The position numbers and the translations under genes were made by a program. Below the pieces are notes generated by a model, which did not search any database, had not been told where the DNA came from, and was given only the letters and a program-made list of their open reading frames with translations. A DNA stretch of 11,580 bases from Candidatus Melainabacteria bacterium GWA2_34_9 (GTDB lineage: Bacteria > Cyanobacteriota > Vampirovibrionia > Gastranaerophilales > UBA9971). The stretch covers positions 8,033 to 19,612 of the forward strand of contig MFRJ01000020.1 in assembly GCA_001784535.1 (NCBI GenBank). Direction: 5' to 3'. Shown piece by piece: positions 7,467-11,580 of the stretch (positions are counted from its first letter, which is position 1; each line of letters starts with the position of its first letter).

Positions 7467-8537
7467 ATGATTGAACAGTTATTAAATCTTGTCTTTTCCA
7501 AGAAAGCAAGTGACCTTCATATTTCAGTAGGATTACCTCCGATTATAAGGATTGACGGTAAACTTATCAGGGTAGATCATCCACCTTTAACAAAGGATGA
7601 TGTAGAGAAAATAGTATTCAGCATGCTTTCAAACGAACAAAGAAGAATGCTTGAACAGAACTGGGAGCTTGACTGCAGTTATGGTGTTGAAGCTATCGGT
7701 CGTTTCAGGATAAACGTATACAGAGAAAGAGGACATTATGCGGCTGCTCTCAGGACAATCACCACTGACATTCCTTCCTTTGAGCAACTTGGACTTCCCG
7801 AAATAGTGAGGGAGCTGGCTGAAAAACCCAGAGGGCTTATTCTTGTAACAGGACCAACTGGTAGCGGTAAGTCAACAACACTTGCGGCAATGATTGACTA
7901 CATAAACACAAACAGAGTTGAACACATTCTCACTATTGAAGATCCGATAGAATTTTTACATTATTCCAAAAGAAGTGTTATTCACCAGAGAGAACTTGGG
8001 CACGACACAAGAAGCTTCAGTAATGCGTTAAGAGCGGCTTTAAGGGAAGATCCCGATATTATTCTGGTTGGTGAGATGCGTGACCTTGAGACAATTTCTC
8101 TTGCACTAACTGCGGCAGAAACAGGACACCTTGTGTTTGGAACACTTCACACCTCATCTGCATCACAAACTATTGACCGTATTGTTGACGTTTTTCCAGC
8201 TGAACAGCAACAACAAATAAGAATTCAGCTTTCAAACAGCTTGGTAGGAGTATTCAGTCAAACCCTACTGCCAAAAATTGCTGCTGATGGTGCAAAAAAA
8301 GGACGTGCTCTTGCTCAGGAAATCATGGTTGTTACATCGGCTATTTCAAACCTTATTAGAGAAGGAAAAACGATGCAGATATATTCATCTATACAAACAG
8401 GCGGAGTACACAAAATGCAAACGCTTGAAGCTTCTTTAAAAGATCTATACATTAAAAACCTTATTACTTATGAAGATGCTCTTGCAAAATCAAGCCGACC
8501 CGATGACTTAAAACGTATGATTGACAACTCAATGTAA
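7467..8537 (+). CDS. pilT: Type IV pilus retraction ATPase PilT
   Basis: A hexameric ATPase that depolymerises the pilus for twitching motility and DNA uptake. The 356-residue length is normal. The N-terminal PAS-like part has ASDLHISVGLPPIIRIDGKL (residues 14-33). The core shows Walker A GPTGSGKS (129-136, K135), EDPIEFLH, Walker B-type DPDIILVGE (195-203) and the His box HLVFGTLHTSSA, followed by IDRIVDVFP. The C-terminal motif that is AIRNLIRE in well-studied PilT reads AISNLIRE (292-299), with serine in place of the first arginine. The ribosome site AGGAG is 9 nt before the ATG. It lies between pilB and pilC in the cyanobacterial order, with short gaps indicating one transcript. Confidence 0.95.
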   Translation: MIEQLLNLVFSKKASDLHISVGLPPIIRIDGKLIRVDHPPLTKDDVEKIVFSMLSNEQRRMLEQNWELDCSYGVEAIGRFRINVYRERGHYAAALRTITTDIPSFEQLGLPEIVRELAEKPRGLILVTGPTGSGKSTTLAAMIDYINTNRVEHILTIEDPIEFLHYSKRSVIHQRELGHDTRSFSNALRAALREDPDIILVGEMRDLETISLALTAAETGHLVFGTLHTSSASQTIDRIVDVFPAEQQQQIRIQLSNSLVGVFSQTLLPKIAADGAKKGRALAQEIMVVTSAISNLIREGKTMQIYSSIQTGGVHKMQTLEASLKDLYIKNLITYEDALAKSSRPDDLKRMIDNSM

Positions 8538-8587
8538 TAAATAAATAAAATTTAATTCCCTCATCAAGAAACTACAAGGAGTATGAG

Positions 8588-9820
8588 ATGGTTCAGTTTC
8601 TGTACAAAGCTAGAGATGAACAAGGATCACTACATCAAAATGTTGTAATTGCTGAATCAATTGATCTTGCGCGATCACAGCTTTCTGAAAAAGGCTTATG
8701 GGTTATAGAAATTGAAGAAAGTAAAAAACACAAAAAAGCTGTAATGGATATAGAACTGGACGGTTTCTTCTCCGAACTAATGGGTGTTGGGCTTAAAGAC
8801 CTTGTTATATTCTGCAGACAATTTTCTACACTTATTAATGCCGGTGTAGCAATGATGAGATCTTTAAATATCCTCGCTTTACAAACAGAAAACCCTAAGC
8901 TGGCAAAAATTTTAAAGCTGGTAAAAGATGATGTTGAACAAGGAGAAAGCCTTTCTGCTGCTTTCGGGAAGCATCCTACAATTTTTGACAGGCTTTTTGT
9001 CAGCATGATAAAAGCCGGAGAAACAGGCGGTGTTCTGGACGAAGTCATGAACCGTATTGCGTTATTCATGGAAAACAGGGCAAAGCTTTCCGCAAAAATA
9101 AAATCAGCTATGGCCTATCCTGCTGTTGTTTCTATTTTTGCAATTATAATATTCTTTGTAATGCTTACTGTTATACTTCCTAAATTTTCCGAAATCTTCT
9201 CCAAACTAGGGAGTGAGTTACCTGCTTATACACAATTTCTTATTCATATAAGTGAATTTTTAAGATCACCTGCAGCTTTTCTTTTAATAATAAGTCTTGG
9301 AGCTGTTGGATACGGCTTTAAGAAGATATATTCACTTGAAAGAGGAAAATATTTTTTTGATAAACTTTTTTTAGGTATTCCTATTATTGGCAGTCTTTTG
9401 CAAAAAGTTGCTGTAGCAAGATTCTCAAGAACTTTTGGAACATTAATTAAAAGCGGGGTTCCGATTTTAACATCTCTTGATATCGTGGAAGATTCTTCCG
9501 GCAATGCAGTGCTTGCAAAATCCGTAAGAGAAATAAGAGAAGAAGTAAAACAAGGCGGAATGATACATAAACCGCTTGAAAACTCTGAAATATTTCCGCC
9601 TATGGTTACATCCATGATTGCTGTAGGCGAAGAAACCGGTGAACTCGACTTGATGCTCTCAAAAATAGCTGACTTTTATGATGCAGAAGTTGAATCTGCA
9701 GTTGATTCATTAACTGCTATTTTAGAACCTATTATGATGGTTTTTCTAGGAGGCATGGTCGGTGCCGTAATTGTCGGTATGTACCTTCCAATGTTCAAAA
9801 TCTTTGACGCTATCCACTAA
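8588..9820 (+). CDS. pilC: Type IV pilus inner-membrane platform protein PilC
   Basis: A GspF/PilC-family polytopic membrane protein on which PilB and PilT act to insert or remove pilins. Its 410 residues match the family. After a short N-domain (VQFLYKARDEQGSLHQ), two T2SF domains lie at about 73-198 and 276-398. Family marks are CRQFSTLINAGV (76-87), AGETGG (143-148), ARFSRTFGTLIKSGVP (277-292) and GEETGEL (347-353). Three membrane spans fall at about 177-198, 228-243 and 379-401, and the last ends in GMYLPMF as usual. AAGGAG lies 6 nt before the ATG; another ATG at 8583 is out of frame. It is the last gene of the operon, with a terminator hairpin 35 nt beyond the stop. Confidence 0.95.
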   Translation: MVQFLYKARDEQGSLHQNVVIAESIDLARSQLSEKGLWVIEIEESKKHKKAVMDIELDGFFSELMGVGLKDLVIFCRQFSTLINAGVAMMRSLNILALQTENPKLAKILKLVKDDVEQGESLSAAFGKHPTIFDRLFVSMIKAGETGGVLDEVMNRIALFMENRAKLSAKIKSAMAYPAVVSIFAIIIFFVMLTVILPKFSEIFSKLGSELPAYTQFLIHISEFLRSPAAFLLIISLGAVGYGFKKIYSLERGKYFFDKLFLGIPIIGSLLQKVAVARFSRTFGTLIKSGVPILTSLDIVEDSSGNAVLAKSVREIREEVKQGGMIHKPLENSEIFPPMVTSMIAVGEETGELDLMLSKIADFYDAEVESAVDSLTAILEPIMMVFLGGMVGAVIVGMYLPMFKIFDAIH

Positions 9821-9830
9821 AGAAAATTTC

Positions 9831-10442
9831 TTAATGCCATCTTTCATATAAATCATTTTGGATGCCGGCGGCATCCAAAATTTTACCGACCACAAAATCT
9901 ATTCCGTCTTCCAGAGTTGTAATTTTGCCATAAAATCCAATAATAGGAGGAACTATTTTTACCCTGAGTTTTGACAGTTTCAACATATTTTCCAAATGAA
10001 TCGCACTAAAAGGAGTTTCTCTCGGAACGATTATAAGTGGATTTTCTTCTTTAATCATAACATCTGCAATACGTGCAGCAAGATTTTCTGACAAACCATT
10101 TGCTATAGAAGCAATAGAAGCCATACTTGCAGGTGCAATTATCATGCCCTTTGTTTTATATGAACCGCTTGCCGGGCTTGCCCATATTTCATTATCGAGC
10201 CAGACTTTTAAATTCCGATTTTCGCTATCTATCTTTAAATAATCAAGAATTTGTTTCCTGATAACTGCTTTATCATGACAAATTTCGATCCCAAGCTCCT
10301 GTTCGAATATATAATAAGCTTTTGAAGATATTATAAGTTCGACCTTATGCTGATTTTTCAGGAGGAATTCAAGGATTCGGATGCCGTAAATTATTCCGCT
10401 TGCTGCCATTATAGCAAGTATTATAGGTTCATTTTTGTTCAT
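9831..10442 (-). CDS. ubiX: UbiX-family flavin prenyltransferase
   Basis: UbiX enzymes attach a dimethylallyl group to FMN, giving prenyl-FMN, the cofactor of UbiD-type decarboxylases in quinone or aromatic-acid metabolism. Visible signatures in this 203-residue protein are the flavin loop MAASGIIYG (12-20), SPASGSY (89-95), APASMASIASIANGLSENL (103-121), RIADVMIKE (124-132), PRETP (140-144) and GFYGK (169-173). Two differences from common UbiX are AASG for the usual GASG and PASMASIA for PCSMKTLA, so a related flavoprotein of the family (Pad1-like) remains possible. No UbiD is seen nearby. The gene converges on pilC: its stop lies 10 nt past the pilC stop. There is no ribosome site, and the -10 box sits only 7 nt before the ATG. 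Confidence 0.88.
   Translation of the reverse strand: MNKNEPIILAIMAASGIIYGIRILEFLLKNQHKVELIISSKAYYIFEQELGIEICHDKAVIRKQILDYLKIDSENRNLKVWLDNEIWASPASGSYKTKGMIIAPASMASIASIANGLSENLAARIADVMIKEENPLIIVPRETPFSAIHLENMLKLSKLRVKIVPPIIGFYGKITTLEDGIDFVVGKILDAAGIQNDLYERWH
9855..9884 (+). terminator. Terminator of the pilus operon, inside the ubiX 3' coding region
   Basis: A perfect 12-bp stem (9855-9866 with 9870-9881) with a GGC loop is followed by TTTT on the plus strand. It starts 35 nt after the pilC stop and overlaps the antisense codons for about residues 187-196 of the UbiX-like protein. Confidence 0.8.
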
Positions 10443-10449
10443 ACAAATT

Positions 10450-10477
10450 ATTTTATCATATTTACGTAAATTGTGAA
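10450..10477 (-). promoter_or_regulatory. Extended -10 promoter placed for leaderless transcription of ubiX
   Basis: On the minus strand, TTCACA (10477-10472) is followed by a 16-nt spacer and TAAAAT (10455-10450), preceded by TGA (an extended -10, TGn). A start 7-8 nt downstream falls at 10443-10442, which is the A of the ATG or one base before it. No Shine-Dalgarno sequence lies upstream of this ATG. Confidence 0.55.
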
Positions 10478-10547
10478 TTAGATTGTCATTGTGAGGCTTA
10501 AAATATTTATTATAAATCCAAGTACAGCTACATCTTTCTTAAACATA

Positions 10548-10585
10548 TTTCTTGAAATCAGAAACATTGTTGCGATTTCAAGAAA
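10548..10585. repeat. Perfect 12-bp inverted repeat overlapping a promoter (operator candidate)
   Basis: TTTCTTGAAATC (10548-10559) and GATTTCAAGAAA (10574-10585) are exact reverse complements separated by 14 nt. Each arm also contains its own small palindrome, TTTC-N2-GAAA (10548-10557 and 10576-10585), with centres 28 bp apart. The right arm covers the last bases of the -35 box and the first part of the spacer of the promoter at 10570-10598. No T run follows, so it is not a terminator. Confidence 0.7.
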
Positions 10586-10598
10586 CACCGTTTATAAT
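10570..10598 (+). promoter_or_regulatory. Near-consensus promoter for the 44-residue membrane peptide
   Basis: TTGCGA (10570-10575), an exact 17-nt spacer and a perfect TATAAT (10593-10598). The expected start is near 10605, giving a leader of about 25 nt. This promoter excludes the longer upstream open frame from 10491 and fixes the start at 10629. Confidence 0.75.
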
Positions 10599-10628
10599 AA
10601 AAATGTGGTTAAAACAAGGTACCAAACT

Positions 10629-10763
10629 ATGCAACAAGAGATTCAAAAAATTTCATTTTTTTTGATTACCTTGATATTGATTATTTTGGTCATGATACCT
10701 CTATTAACAACAATACAAAGTGGTTTTGATTCAACCAACGGATATTATGAAAATTCAAACTAA
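10629..10763 (+). CDS. Small single-span membrane peptide (44 aa), function unknown
   Basis: The protein starts MQQEIQKIS, has one hydrophobic span (FFLITLILIILVMIPLL, about residues 10-26) and ends in a polar tail with two tyrosines (GYYENSN). The frame is open from an ATG at 10491, but that start lies upstream of the strong promoter. The ATG at 10629 has AAGG 9 nt before it and sits downstream of the predicted transcription start. It is flanked by its own promoter, an operator-like repeat and a terminator, so it appears to be a separately controlled one-gene unit. I do not recognise a family. Size and shape would suit a regulatory small membrane protein or a type I toxin-like peptide, but neither is shown. 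Confidence 0.6.
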   Translation: MQQEIQKISFFLITLILIILVMIPLLTTIQSGFDSTNGYYENSN

Positions 10764-10798
10764 TCTTCGACATAAAACAATGTGACCTCTACTTATTT

Positions 10799-10817
10799 AC
10801 CCGCTCCGGCGGGTTTT
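10799..10817 (+). terminator. Intrinsic terminator after the small membrane peptide
   Basis: ACCCGC (10799-10804) pairs perfectly with GCGGGT (10809-10814) around a TCCG tetraloop, followed by T4 and, after one A, a further T run. It lies 35 nt past the stop codon. Confidence 0.85.
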
Positions 10818-10835
10818 ATTTTTGTAATTTTATTA

Positions 10836-10844
10836 TGGTAAAAT
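10836..10844 (+). promoter_or_regulatory. Extended -10 promoter upstream of the five-span membrane protein
   Basis: TGG followed by TAAAAT (10839-10844) fits an extended -10 element. No good -35 box is present at the right distance. The expected start is near 10851, about 23 nt before the ATG at 10874. Confidence 0.45.
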
Positions 10845-10873
10845 CACATTATTAGTTTTTGGAGAAAAAATAA

Positions 10874-11383
10874 ATGTATATTTCCATAATTATTTCTATA
10901 ATTTTTTGGACAGGAATTTTAACAATAATAACAGCATTAACGCTGGATAAATTTAAACCTATAGATAAAAAAAGAAAATTACTCATATGGAAATTGTCTT
11001 TTGCTTTTTTAAACTTTTTTTTGATATTAAATCTTGTAGGTTCATTGTTTATTTATACCTCTTTATTCCGTTTTGTACCGTGGTATGAGCCTTGTGGTCA
11101 ACAATTCCTTATAATTTTTATTTACGCAACCATAATTTTATTGATAGGAATTTTACAATTATTTTTAGGAAAATTTTTAGCAATTTCTAAAATTCTCAAA
11201 TATCTTCCCTTTATCTCAATAGTTACTTTATGTTCGCCTATTTTGATTGACGGAAGTTTAAGTTTAACCATGAGAATTATCGGCATTGTTATTTGTTTAA
11301 TCTTGATTTGTTCGGTTATTCTATTTTTTATTAAAGACTTCAAAAAAATTAATTCTAATGAGCTAAAAAACCAAAACCAGTAA
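10874..11383 (+). CDS. Hypothetical five-span integral membrane protein
   Basis: A 169-residue, strongly hydrophobic protein with about five membrane spans (roughly residues 2-24, 40-64, 78-101, 108-125 and 131-153) and a basic, polar C-terminal tail rich in K and N. No catalytic motif or known family signature is recognised; two cysteines fall in membrane or loop positions. The start is supported by GGAG 9 nt upstream. It follows the terminator of the preceding unit and has its own extended -10 element. The stop lies 16 nt before recO, so the two are probably co-transcribed. Function is unknown. Confidence 0.75.
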   Translation: MYISIIISIIFWTGILTIITALTLDKFKPIDKKRKLLIWKLSFAFLNFFLILNLVGSLFIYTSLFRFVPWYEPCGQQFLIIFIYATIILLIGILQLFLGKFLAISKILKYLPFISIVTLCSPILIDGSLSLTMRIIGIVICLILICSVILFFIKDFKKINSNELKNQNQ

Positions 11384-11399
11384 GGATTTTTGACAACAA

Positions 11400-11580
11400 A
11401 TGGCAAATTATAAAGCGCAGGCTATAAATTTAAAATCATACAACCTTGGCGAATCTGACAAAATTATGGTCATGTATTCAAGAGATCATGGCTTAATCAG
11501 GTGCGTTGCAAAAGGAGTAAAAAAATCTTCCAGCTCTCTGGGCGGAAGAATGCAGCTTATTGTAGCTAACAACTTGCTTC
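11400..11580 (+). CDS. recO: DNA repair protein RecO, N-terminal part (3' truncated by window edge)
   Basis: RecO works with RecF and RecR to load RecA on SSB-coated single-stranded DNA during gap repair and recombination. The 60 visible residues match the RecO N-terminal OB-fold: YKAQAINLKSYNLGESDKIM (4-23), YSRDHGLIRCVAKGVKK (26-42), SSLGGRMQ (45-52). These correspond to the family pattern of an N-terminal strand, LGE-x-D, HG-L, A-KG-RK and LGG. An AAGGA site overlaps the stop of the upstream gene about 13 nt before the ATG, a long spacing. The gene runs off the right edge, so the C-terminal zinc-containing part cannot be assessed. Confidence 0.92.
   Translation, partial: MANYKAQAINLKSYNLGESDKIMVMYSRDHGLIRCVAKGVKKSSSSLGGRMQLIVANNLL

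Noticed and set aside
8635..9069. Long antisense open frames inside pilC, pilB and the Roadblock gene
   Set aside because: They lie opposite clearly conserved genes, lack ribosome sites and promoters, and have serine-, phenylalanine- or isoleucine-rich shadow composition.
9820..9832. AAGAAA-A-TTTCTT palindrome between pilC and ubiX as a terminator
   Set aside because: It is AT-only, has a one-base loop and no T run. The GC-containing hairpin at 9855-9884 is the convincing terminator.
10491..10628. Upstream 46-codon extension of the small membrane peptide frame, starting ATG at 10491
   Set aside because: It spans the palindrome and a near-consensus promoter that fires downstream of it, has no ribosome site, and its composition looks like non-coding DNA. 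The start at 10629 explains all signals.

Overview
The DNA is AT-rich and uses standard bacterial signals: Shine-Dalgarno sites, sigma70-like -35/-10 boxes, and hairpins followed by T runs. The order pilB-pilT-pilC is the arrangement typical of Cyanobacteria. Low GC, small hypothetical membrane genes and no photosynthesis gene in view point, as an inference, to a non-photosynthetic cyanobacterial relative (Vampirovibrionia/Melainabacteria, perhaps Gastranaerophilales). No rRNA, tRNA, CRISPR array, insertion sequence or phage gene was recognised, and the window looks chromosomal.

Layout. (1) 1-258: the 3' end of a plus-strand gene and a strong hairpin terminator shared with the minus-strand genes that follow. 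(2) 271-2823: a minus-strand operon read right to left: promoter, uppS (undecaprenyl diphosphate synthase), rdgB (non-canonical purine NTP pyrophosphatase), then an unknown exported protein. (3) 2903-3539: a PadR-type regulator on the plus strand with its own terminator. (4) 3566-9884: the type IV pilus motor operon. It has a good promoter, a leader of about 160 nt, a membrane protein with two C-terminal Roadblock/LC7-like domains, pilB with an extra C-terminal array of three zinc ribbons, pilT, pilC, and a terminator hairpin inside the 3' end of the convergent gene. (5) 9831-10477: a minus-strand ubiX-like flavin prenyltransferase, possibly translated from a leaderless mRNA. (6) 10548-10817: a monocistronic unit for a 44-residue single-span membrane peptide, with a near-consensus promoter overlapped by a perfect 12-bp inverted repeat. 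(7) 10836-11580: a five-span membrane protein followed by the start of recO.

How the genes work together. PilB (extension ATPase), PilT (retraction ATPase) and PilC (inner-membrane platform) form the core of a type IV pilus machine. Pilins, PilM/N/O/P and PilQ are not in the window. The most unusual part is the operon's first gene, a membrane-anchored double Roadblock protein. Roadblock proteins (MglB family) control Ras-like GTPases that set the poles at which pili are active in Myxococcus and Thermus. A fixed Roadblock protein encoded with the motor, next to a PilB carrying a triple zinc-ribbon tail and a degenerate c-di-GMP-type N-domain, suggests a variant way of recruiting or switching the motor. 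That is inference and needs structural and comparative checks.
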